Below, piece by piece: positions 46,286-53,568 of a DNA stretch of 64,000 nt. The DNA comes from Clostridium ganghwense (GTDB lineage: Bacteria; Bacillota; Clostridia; Clostridiales; Clostridiaceae), in assembly GCF_026735165.1 (NCBI RefSeq), contig NZ_JAPQES010000004.1, positions 124,001-188,000 of the forward strand. The letters are read 5' to 3'. Under the pieces are notes generated by a model. That model had not been told where the DNA came from. It searched no databases and saw only the letters and a program-made list of their open reading frames with translations. A program made the translations under genes and the position numbers. Numbering within the stretch: position 1 is the first letter of the stretch; the number at the start of each line of letters is the position of its first letter.

Positions 46286-47617
46286 TTATTCATTATAACT
46301 TTTAATATCTTTTTTCTTAATTATCACTCCTGATATTATCATAAAAGCTCCTAATAAATAATATATAAACGGACTCTGTTCTCCTGTTTTGGGGAGCACT
46401 GGAGTTCCTTGAGGTACTTTGTCCTCTGGAACTGTTATTTCATCGTCTGAAGCTTTTGCTACTTCTTTTACCATAACAATTCTTGTTACCTCATATGCCT
46501 TATTTCCTGCTGTATCACTTACATTATAAGTAATAACATAATTTCCTGGAATATTTGTATTTACTTCATCATCTTTTCCATTCACTTTTATTTTAATTTT
46601 GTCCGTAATATCTCCATCAACATCATCTACAGCTGTTGCTCCTAATTCTTCATATTCATCTCCAAAATTAAGAACAATTTTAGAATCACCATTTAATGTA
46701 ATTACAGGTCTTTTCTTATCTGGAGTACCTTCTGGAATTTTTGGTTCTTCTGGAACAATTATTTCTTCTTCTACTTTTACAGTTCTTGTAACTTCATCTG
46801 CTTTATTTCCTGCTGAATCTTTTACGTTATAAGTTATTATATATTCTCCAACAGTATTCGTATCAACATTTCCCTTTACCTCAATTTTGTCTGTTATATT
46901 TCCATCTTCCTTATCGTATGCCTCAGCTCCTGCATCTGAATAGGATTCACCTACTTTAATATTTACTGTTTTAGAACCTAGTAGTGTGATTTGAGGTTTT
47001 TCATTTATAACAGTAGTAGAACTGCTTCTACTTCTACTACTGCTGTGGTGTCCCGATCCTCCAGTTTCATAGCTGCATACAAAATTCAAATCAAAATTAC
47101 ATGCTAGACCCTGAACACTATTTCCAGCTTCTTTATCCATTGATATTGTTATACCCATTTCAATCTTTTTATCTGGATTTATTAAAATTTTGTCACTTCC
47201 ATCAAGTAATACACTTTCTTTAAGTAATGTATCTAAACTCCCATTAAATATTTCTCTATTCTGTTGACTGTCTTGATTTTGGACTATATTAACTTTTACA
47301 TATTTTACAAAATCTTTATAGCTATCATGACTTGATGAAATATTGTTTCCACTATAATTTAATTTAAAATTGTTTAGTGATATCTTCTCAAGTTTATTTA
47401 AATAGCTATAATCATTAAATATATAAAACTCTTTTGAAATAATAGTCCCTGGAGCTAGACCTGCATCATCTAAAGTAAAAATCGCTTGACCATCTTCCTT
47501 GCTTATAGAAAATATTGGAGCAGCTTTTACAGGTTTAACAACTAAACTTGAAAAAACAAATATACCCATTACTACTACTACAAATTTTCTAAAAAAGCTT
47601 TTGGTATTCTTAACCAC
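46286..47617 (-). CDS. LPXTG-anchored protein with TasA/camelysin-like domain and two Ig-like repeats
   Basis: A 443-residue surface protein. After a signal peptide ending VKAAP, residues 35-190 follow the TasA/camelysin (M73) layout: LAPGTIISKEFYIFN, DFVKYVKVNIVQNQD, EIFNGSLDTLL and MGITISMDKEAGNSVQG. A Ser-rich linker, two DUF5011-type Ig-like domains and the sorting signal LPKTG, hydrophobic helix and basic tail follow. GTG start with AAGGTGA. Last gene of the sipW cluster. Inference: an anchor joining TasA-like fibres to the wall. Its last 200 residues closely resemble those of the 1430-residue adhesin. Confidence 0.85.
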   Translation of the reverse strand: MVKNTKSFFRKFVVVVMGIFVFSSLVVKPVKAAPIFSISKEDGQAIFTLDDAGLAPGTIISKEFYIFNDYSYLNKLEKISLNNFKLNYSGNNISSSHDSYKDFVKYVKVNIVQNQDSQQNREIFNGSLDTLLKESVLLDGSDKILINPDKKIEMGITISMDKEAGNSVQGLACNFDLNFVCSYETGGSGHHSSSRSRSSSTTVINEKPQITLLGSKTVNIKVGESYSDAGAEAYDKEDGNITDKIEVKGNVDTNTVGEYIITYNVKDSAGNKADEVTRTVKVEEEIIVPEEPKIPEGTPDKKRPVITLNGDSKIVLNFGDEYEELGATAVDDVDGDITDKIKIKVNGKDDEVNTNIPGNYVITYNVSDTAGNKAYEVTRIVMVKEVAKASDDEITVPEDKVPQGTPVLPKTGEQSPFIYYLLGAFMIISGVIIKKKDIKSYNE

Positions 47618-47648
47618 ATTCTCACCTTCTTTCTTCTAATATTATTTA

Positions 47649-47672
47649 AAAGCCTCCTTTAACAGGAGGCTA
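47649..47672 (-). terminator. Weak terminator between the coiled-coil and LPXTG genes
   Basis: AGCCTCC / GGAGGCT with a 7-base loop followed by TTTAAAT on minus. Probably leaky, allowing read-through to the anchored protein gene. Confidence 0.6.
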
Positions 47673-47692
47673 TATCCATTATCAAAGGATTT

Positions 47693-50600
47693 TTACTCTT
47701 TTATTCTAGGTTTATTAGCATCATCATTAACTGCTGTATAATTAGCAGAATTACTTTCTTTTGACACTTTCTTATCTGAATCTTGCTCATGACTTTCTTC
47801 CTCTGTGTCAGCAACTTCGTCTTTCTTAACTACTGAGTCTTGCTCATTTGTTTTAGATTCTTCTTTTTCCTTAACTTCTGAACCTTCTTGATCTTCGATT
47901 TTACCTGTTTGGTCTTGATTACCTTCTAAATCTTTTTGATCTTCAGTTTCAACTGTTTGGTCTTGGTTATCTTCCGAACCTTCTTGATCTTCGGTTTCAC
48001 CTGACTGTTCTTGGTTACCTTCTGAACCTTCTTGATCTTCGGTTTCACCTGTTTGGTCTTGGTTGCCTTCCGAACCTTCTTGATCTTGGGCTTCATCTGT
48101 TTGGTCTTGCTTATCTTCTGAACCTTCTTGACCTTCGGTTTCATCTGTTTGGTCTTGCTTATCTTCTGAACCTTTTTGATCTTCCTTTTCACCTATTTGG
48201 TCTTGATTTCCTTCCGAACCTTCTTGATCTTCGGCTTCACCTGTTTGGTCTTGATTTTCTTCCGAACCTTCTTGATCTTCAGCTTCACCTGTTTGGTCTT
48301 GATTTTCTTCCGAACCTTCTTGATTTTCGGTTTCACCTGACTGTTCTTGGTTACCTTCTGAACCTTCTTGATCTTCTGTTTCACCTGACTGTTCTTGGTT
48401 GCCTTCTGAACCTTCTTGATCTTCCGTTTCATCTGACTGTTCTTGGTTACCTTCTGAACCTTCTTGATCTTCCGTTTCACCTGTTTGACCTTGGTTCTCT
48501 TCTGAGCCTTGCTCTCCTGTATCTCCTGGCTGTCCTGCTGGTTGCTGTGGTATTTGTTCCTCTGTTTCATTTTGCTCTTTGTTACTTAGTTTTTCTATTT
48601 CCTCTTTAATAGATTTTATTTCACTATTTACTTCTTCTAATTTATTGTTTAAATCACTAACTTCACTTTCTAATTGAGATACATACTCAACATATCCTTC
48701 TGCCACATCATTTATTTTATTTACTTGATCATCTTCAAGCTCAATTTTATTTGGTATTTCTATTGAACTTCCACCACTTTCAGCAGTTATTTCTGTCTTA
48801 TCAAGCTTTTTAACTTTTAATTGATCTAATTTACTCTTCAATTCTTCTCTCTCTGCATTAGCTGCATCTATTTTTTCAGTTAAATTACCTTTTGATTTTT
48901 CTAATGCTGATGCATAATCAATATATTTTTCATCAATCTTCTTTATTTCTTTTATTTGCTGTTCACTTAAAGTACCGTTGAATTTTTCTACAACTTCTTC
49001 CCCTTCTACAGGTTGAATATCTTCAACTTCTCCAACACTTGCTTCAATTGCTTCAATCTTTTCTATTTCACTATTTAACTTATTTGCTTCATTTGTTAAA
49101 TCTTTAATATCACCTTGTAATTCAGATACATATTCTAAATATCCTTTAGCTACTGACTCAATTGAACTAGCTTGTTCTTTAGTAAGTTCAAAAATCTTAA
49201 ATTCTTCTTCTATTGCATTATTATTTAACCCTACTTCTTCTAACATAGCCTTTGACTTATCATATAAGTTAATATCTTTAATACTAGTTTGTTCTGCTTC
49301 ATTCTTATTTAATTTTTCTTTATTTGCTGATGATAACTGCTCCTGTAATTCTTTCTTTTTGCTAATTAAACCATCAACCTCATCATTTAAGTTCTTTTTC
49401 TTCTTTTCTAAATTTAATACATAATTAATATAACCTTGTGCAATTTTATTTATTGCTTCTACTTGCTTCTCATCAAGAGTTCCATTAAACTCTTTATCAA
49501 TCTCTTCTGTAGGTTCCATAACTTTAAGTGCTTCAATCAAAGCTTTTATATCTTTTATTTCACCATTCAAGCTATTTACTTGCTTCATCAATTTTTCAAT
49601 TTCATTCTCTAATTGATTTATTTCTTCTAAAGTCATATCTCCTTGTGAAACTATTAACTTTTTCTGCTCTTCAGTAAGTTTATAGCTTTCAAATTCCTTC
49701 ATGATTTCTGTATTCTCTACTAAATCTTTCTGTGATAAAACTTTAGAATTACTTTCTAAATTAGTTTGAGGCATACTATACAAAGTCATCATACTACGAT
49801 TTAAATTTTGTTTGTTTTGATTAGCTTGTAATGTACCTAATTGATTATTTAATTGTTTTTTCTCACTTTCCAAATTTTTAACTTTATTATCTAATTTAAC
49901 TTTCAACTCTTCCATGCTAGCTATATATTCATCTGCATAAAAAGCCATAGAATTATTATCATTGAGTGGTTTAAGCCCTTTGCAAAATTCTTCTTTCCAT
50001 ACATTATGATCTAAATATACTGGTATACTAACAAAACCATTTAAAGCTGTTATATTAATTTGAGTAGGTAGATTCTCATACATGTATATTTTAGTAAACC
50101 ATCTATAGTCCGGCCACCACCACTCTCCACAATTCACCAAATGCCGTTTATATATTATTAAATTATTTCCATCCCATTCATAACCTTTTTTCTTACTTTC
50201 CACTTCTCCCATAAATGTTGGAACATTATTAAATTCAATCGGTATACGATAATATCCATGACACTTTTCACGATAATACCCTTGCCCAATAGAAAATATC
50301 GCTTGTTTATTATACAATTTTTTATGGTATTGGATTTTATTATTATTATAACCTACTATTAAATATTTAGAGTTTGTTTCAAATTCTATAATGCGCCCAT
50401 CTGTATTTGAAAATAATGGTTCTATATTGAATTTTATACAATGCACAGGACCATAGTCACCTATAGGCTGACCCTTCCTATCTGAATCTATTAACCGATC
50501 TCCATCTTTTTTGAAAAGTGCAATACAATCTGTTTCATGTTTTAAATATTCTATATCCTCATCACAAATAAAATCACCATTCTCAGCCGTCGACACCTTA

Positions 50601-50758
50601 CCCGTTGCACTAAAACTATTTGCATAATAAGAATAACACTTATTATTGACCATAAACGCAGAGGTAATCATCAACGCAGAAGTTAAAACTGATAAACTTT
50701 TCAAAGTTAAATTCTTTCTTTTCTTTTTTTTATTCTTTTTTCGTATCTCTCTTCGCAA
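47693..50758 (-). CDS. Large exported coiled-coil protein with 16-residue acidic repeats
   Basis: A 1021-residue protein of no recognised family. TTG start with AAAGGAGGTGA. A basic n-region and one hydrophobic segment lead to SYYANSFSATG, which resembles SipW-type signal ends. Residues 40-280 form a Trp/Tyr/Cys-containing globular domain. Residues 285-745 are coiled coil with four recurring blocks like INKIAQGYINYVLNLEKKK. Residues 745-975 hold about 13 copies of ETEDQEGSEGNQEQSG. There is no LPXTG or C-terminal helix, so it is held by other means or released. Inference: a matrix or fibre-associated stalk. Confidence 0.75.
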   Translation of the reverse strand: MRREIRKKNKKKKRKNLTLKSLSVLTSALMITSAFMVNNKCYSYYANSFSATGKVSTAENGDFICDEDIEYLKHETDCIALFKKDGDRLIDSDRKGQPIGDYGPVHCIKFNIEPLFSNTDGRIIEFETNSKYLIVGYNNNKIQYHKKLYNKQAIFSIGQGYYREKCHGYYRIPIEFNNVPTFMGEVESKKKGYEWDGNNLIIYKRHLVNCGEWWWPDYRWFTKIYMYENLPTQINITALNGFVSIPVYLDHNVWKEEFCKGLKPLNDNNSMAFYADEYIASMEELKVKLDNKVKNLESEKKQLNNQLGTLQANQNKQNLNRSMMTLYSMPQTNLESNSKVLSQKDLVENTEIMKEFESYKLTEEQKKLIVSQGDMTLEEINQLENEIEKLMKQVNSLNGEIKDIKALIEALKVMEPTEEIDKEFNGTLDEKQVEAINKIAQGYINYVLNLEKKKKNLNDEVDGLISKKKELQEQLSSANKEKLNKNEAEQTSIKDINLYDKSKAMLEEVGLNNNAIEEEFKIFELTKEQASSIESVAKGYLEYVSELQGDIKDLTNEANKLNSEIEKIEAIEASVGEVEDIQPVEGEEVVEKFNGTLSEQQIKEIKKIDEKYIDYASALEKSKGNLTEKIDAANAEREELKSKLDQLKVKKLDKTEITAESGGSSIEIPNKIELEDDQVNKINDVAEGYVEYVSQLESEVSDLNNKLEEVNSEIKSIKEEIEKLSNKEQNETEEQIPQQPAGQPGDTGEQGSEENQGQTGETEDQEGSEGNQEQSDETEDQEGSEGNQEQSGETEDQEGSEGNQEQSGETENQEGSEENQDQTGEAEDQEGSEENQDQTGEAEDQEGSEGNQDQIGEKEDQKGSEDKQDQTDETEGQEGSEDKQDQTDEAQDQEGSEGNQDQTGETEDQEGSEGNQEQSGETEDQEGSEDNQDQTVETEDQKDLEGNQDQTGKIEDQEGSEVKEKEESKTNEQDSVVKKDEVADTEEESHEQDSDKKVSKESNSANYTAVNDDANKPRIKE
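47858..48520 (-). repeat. About 13 degenerate tandem 48-base units coding acidic 16-residue repeats
   Basis: The DNA repeats with a 48-base period inside the coiled-coil protein gene. Units differ by point changes (for example EQSG, DQTG, DQTD ends), with one cluster (units 3, 4 and 11) nearly identical. Strand-opposite and frame-shifted open frames here are by-products of the repeat. Confidence 0.9.
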
Positions 50759-50810
50759 GGTTTCACCTCCTTTTTATAAAAAATATAATCTATTTATTTG
50801 AATTCTTCGT

Positions 50811-50858
50811 AATATTTCATATGGGAAAGTATCGGTTAACTTTCCCATATGAAATATT
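50811..50858 (-). other. 20-bp perfect hairpin between TasA-like and coiled-coil genes
   Basis: AATATTTCATATGGGAAAGT (50811-50830) is exactly complementary to 50839-50858, with an 8-base loop. No T run follows on either strand, so it looks like an mRNA stabiliser or processing site that separates expression of the fibre gene from the genes after it, rather than a plain terminator. Confidence 0.75.
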
Positions 50859-50868
50859 ATTTATCAAT

Positions 50869-51420
50869 TTAAATTTGATGCTGCTTAGCAACGAATTTTA
50901 TATCTATTGTTATATCTTTGTCGTTATACACGTTATCGTCATCGTTATTACCAAAACCCCATTTAAGTTTTAAGGAACACGTTCTGCTTTCATTTATTGA
51001 GATATTATCAAATTCTACTTGTGCTGTATTTGCACCTCCAAATTCTAGTTTCTTTTCTATCCCATTATATACAACATATAATTCTGCTGGACTACTCTGT
51101 TCATTAATCAATTTATTTAAGGTATTATTATCTTGTAAATTTACTGTAAATACATAATCAGCAGATAAATTTGTATTTGTATTATTATTGGTTATGGTAA
51201 CACTATTTGACGTTATCTCACAACCAGGATAAATTTCTTTTTCACCATTAAAGTTGAATCCTGCAGTTGTTTGGAAGTCACCTGCATTTATATCCCACTT
51301 AGCTGCATGAATTATATTATTCGTAGATTCAACCTCACTTGAATAATACGCCGTAGTTCCCATACCTACTCCAAATGCCAATACTCCTGCTAATAATAAA
51401 CCTAATATAGTTTTTTTCAT
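50869..51420 (-). CDS. TasA/camelysin-like fibre protein with SipW-type signal peptide
   Basis: A 183-residue secreted protein. The signal peptide GLLLAGVLAFGVGMGTTAYY with the following SSEVESTNN and AAKWDINAG matches substrates of SipW-type signal peptidases (TasA, CalY). The mature part is beta-rich with repeated Asn/Thr runs, as in fibre-forming TasA. GGGGGA precedes the ATG. It follows sipW, as in sipW-tasA clusters, after a 281-base spacer carrying a hairpin element. Inference: the main subunit of a surface fibre. Confidence 0.78.
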   Translation of the reverse strand: MKKTILGLLLAGVLAFGVGMGTTAYYSSEVESTNNIIHAAKWDINAGDFQTTAGFNFNGEKEIYPGCEITSNSVTITNNNTNTNLSADYVFTVNLQDNNTLNKLINEQSSPAELYVVYNGIEKKLEFGGANTAQVEFDNISINESRTCSLKLKWGFGNNDDDNVYNDKDITIDIKFVAKQHQI

Positions 51421-51627
51421 TATAAAATCCCCCTTTTATTTACTTTTTTGTGATATGATGATAAATACAAGTTAAAATTTTGGCAAGTTGTCTTTTTAAA
51501 AGCTTCTTGTCTTTTTTTATTAGTTCTGTTTCATCTTAAAACTTAACCTTTTTATTTTGTTACATATTAAATAACTGTGTTTTTATGTTCCAACTTTCAC
51601 CACCCTTACTTTTAAAGTCGTAAAGTG

Positions 51628-51692
51628 TATTAATTTTTATTAAAACTTTGCTAAAGCAAAGTATTCTTAACTTTCCACTTTCAATTCTCAAC
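51628..51692. repeat. Dispersed intergenic hairpin element, copy 2
   Basis: Same word order as 26226-26290: TTAATTTTTATT, AAAACTTTGC, GCAAAGTATTCTTAAC, then TTTCAATTCTCAA words. On minus the core ACTTTGC / GCAAAGT is followed by TTTAATAAAAATT and could end or attenuate the sipW transcript 10 bases after its stop. The rest of the spacer (51421-51627) shows no gene. Confidence 0.65.
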
Positions 51693-51701
51693 TGTTCCAA
51701 A

Positions 51702-52268
51702 TTATTCTTCTAATCTTTCATTATCTTTTTTCTTCTCCTCTTTTTCTTTCTTTATAGTTTTTACTAGCTCACTTCCAATTAAAACTGCTACTGGAATCAG
51801 AATAATCATTACAAATCCCTTAGGTGTTCTAATAAACTGAGCAATACTTCCTCCTTTAGATATGAAATATACGTTCTTTCCTATAAGCTGCTGTGAAGTA
51901 ACCAATTTAGCATCTTCAACATTATTGGCATCTCCCTTTGTCTTAAACTGTATCTGCCCATCTTTATTTATTACTTCAACAACTCTATGAGTTACTAATG
52001 TACTTGCATTCAATCTGTAGGTTATTATATCTCCTTCTTTTATTTCCTCTGGATTTATATCTTTAGCTATTACTACATCACCTGGCTGTATTTGTGGCTT
52101 CATACTACCAGTCAATACAGTTAACCCTTTATATCCAAAAAGTGAAGGTATTTTTCCTGGATGCCTCTTTGCCTGTATTAGTGAAAAAAACGTTCCAATA
52201 ACACACAGGATAAGCAGAATAAATATTATATTCCCTACCCATTTTAGTATTTTTTTAACTATTTTCAT
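51702..52268 (-). CDS. sipW: SipW-type (ER-type) signal peptidase I
   Basis: A 188-residue membrane protease. An N-terminal helix (about 10-32), catalytic Ser 55 in LTGSMKP and His 94 in STLVTHRVVEV (His in place of the usual bacterial Lys) identify the ER/SipW type; a second helix lies near the C terminus (about 155-175) with a Lys/Glu tail. It should process the TasA-like and coiled-coil proteins encoded next. ATG 52268 has AGGAGGGAAGAG upstream; the longer frame runs through the riboswitch terminator and is not used. Confidence 0.92.
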   Translation of the reverse strand: MKIVKKILKWVGNIIFILLILCVIGTFFSLIQAKRHPGKIPSLFGYKGLTVLTGSMKPQIQPGDVVIAKDINPEEIKEGDIITYRLNASTLVTHRVVEVINKDGQIQFKTKGDANNVEDAKLVTSQQLIGKNVYFISKGGSIAQFIRTPKGFVMIILIPVAVLIGSELVKTIKKEKEEKKKDNERLEE

Positions 52269-52311
52269 TCGCTCTTCCCTCCTATTTTCTAAAGATTTAT
52301 CAGTTTTATGT

Positions 52312-52357
52312 AAAATAAAAAACCGCCTTCTACTAATCTTATTAGTAGGGGGCGGTT
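52312..52357 (-). terminator. Riboswitch-controlled terminator upstream of sipW
   Basis: AACCGCC-TACTAAT pairs with ATTAGTA-GGCGGTT, with small internal loops, followed by TTTTTTATTTT on minus. Its 5' arm contains the ACCG and C-rich bases that the aptamer needs for its pseudoknot and closing helix. Confidence 0.85.
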
Positions 52358-52420
52358 GCACCACTAACTCCATATGTCCTAGGTGCCCAAATACAGAACA
52401 TATATCATAGTTTCCCTTAT
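52346..52420 (-). promoter_or_regulatory. Cyclic di-GMP-II riboswitch upstream of the sipW-tasA-like cluster
   Basis: Read on minus: AAGGG-AAAC-TATGA, TTTGGGCACC, ACATATGGAGTTAGTGGTGC and AACCG, the order and wording of the c-di-GMP-II aptamer (compare the clostridial TTGGGCACTT...GAGTTAGTAGTGCAACCG). Folding of the aptamer takes the ACCGCCCCCT segment away from the terminator stem, so ligand should allow read-through: an on switch. Confidence 0.9.
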
Positions 52421-52518
52421 AATTATTTTATTGTTACTTTTACATTTAAAATCTATGCTTAACCTCAATAATGTATTACTAAAATTTTATATTTTTATAA
52501 ATATTTCGAATCAGCAAA

Positions 52519-53148
52519 TTATCCTTCGCTATCAACTCTTTTCGATACACTCTCAAGCTTACCTTGTATAATCAACCTATGTGTAGCCACTCTAATAGGA
52601 GTACATGTTATCAAAGTAATCATTTTGTCTTTTCCATTTCCCTCTAATACTCCAACTTCCTCTGGCTTTACTATAAATTTCTTAAATACTTTATACTTGT
52701 ATTCTTTATCCATTGAAAAAACTATAAGCTCGTCTCCTACTTCAACTTCATCTAATCTATTAAAATGTCTTCCATAGCTATAGCATCTATGCCCTGCAAT
52801 AGCATAATTACCAACTTCACCAAGCTTTCCTGTGTTTTTCATATGACAAACAGTAGTTCTAAGATTCTCTTTAGTTTCTCCCTCTAAAATTGGCATATAA
52901 AGATTTATTTTATCTATCTTTAAAATAGTAGCATCTTCATATATTTTTTGTATTTTTTTATTTTCTTCATTTTTAAGAAGGTTATCATCACTAATTTCAT
53001 TTTCTAAAGTACCTATATTTCTTAAGCTTTGCTCATATTCTTTCAGAACTTTCTTTTCCTTATATGTACTATAACCATCTCTTATCTTGGGATACATCAT
53101 AACAATAATTCCCAAAACAATTAAACCAACAGCAAATATTTTTTTCAT
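52519..53148 (-). CDS. Sortase, class D-like
   Basis: A 209-residue membrane-bound transpeptidase. N-terminal helix (residues 2-20), then a sortase beta-barrel with His 120 (AIAGHRCYSYGRHF), Cys 182 (TLITCTPIRVATHR) and Arg 191. The TLxTC sequence and spacing fit class D. It should attach the two LPKTG proteins encoded on either side to peptidoglycan. GAAGGAG precedes the ATG. It lies between the adhesin gene and the riboswitch of the sipW cluster, on the same strand. Its own upstream region (53149-53447) shows no riboswitch. Confidence 0.9.
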   Translation of the reverse strand: MKKIFAVGLIVLGIIVMMYPKIRDGYSTYKEKKVLKEYEQSLRNIGTLENEISDDNLLKNEENKKIQKIYEDATILKIDKINLYMPILEGETKENLRTTVCHMKNTGKLGEVGNYAIAGHRCYSYGRHFNRLDEVEVGDELIVFSMDKEYKYKVFKKFIVKPEEVGVLEGNGKDKMITLITCTPIRVATHRLIIQGKLESVSKRVDSEG

Positions 53149-53447
53149 ATTGCTAACTCCTTCTAAAATTCACTTTGTTCTGTTAAACTATTAACATCGC
53201 ATAATTGCATTTGTTTTCTATTAAATTCTTTTACCAAAATAATTATAACAAAACTTCATTGAAAAAAATGTATTTTATTGGAATTATTTTCCTTTTTCGT
53301 AATGCATTTTTATTTATTGTTTTACATTTCATTACTAATATCAAGTTTTTATTTTCATTTATGTTAATTATTTACATCATCGTTTTTCTTTTATATTTCC
53401 CTTATTGGTACACAAAAAACTTAAACATAGATATTCTCTCTATTTAA

Positions 53448-53506
53448 GCTTTGTTATTAAAACTTATATATAATACTTTATTATTAATCTTTAACTCGAT
53501 TTAACG
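53448..53506. repeat. 59-bp direct repeat, left copy, flanking the adhesin cassette
   Basis: GCTTTGTTATTAAAACTTAT...CTCGATTTAACG matches 58263-58321 in the same orientation at 54 of 59 positions. The two copies bracket the adhesin gene and its riboswitch. Confidence 0.85.
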
Positions 53507-53528
53507 TTGAAAAAGGAATTTTAATAAA

Positions 53529-53560
53529 GAATTCGAAGGAGCAAACTCCCTCGAATTCAT
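53529..53560 (-). terminator. Terminator of the large adhesin gene
   Basis: A 13-bp stem GAATTCGAAGGAG / CTCCCTCGAATTC with one mismatch and a 4-base loop, followed on minus by TTTATT. Confidence 0.85.
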
Positions 53561-53568
53561 ACTAAACC

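Noticed and set aside
47926-48570. Open frames in shifted frames over the acidic repeat (Lys-rich proteins of 88 and 125 residues)
   Set aside because: They arise from the 48-base periodicity of the real coding frame; no ribosome site or signal supports them.
52269-52373. In-frame N-terminal extension of the signal peptidase
   Set aside because: It would translate the riboswitch terminator; ATG 52268 has the ribosome site and the expected membrane helix.
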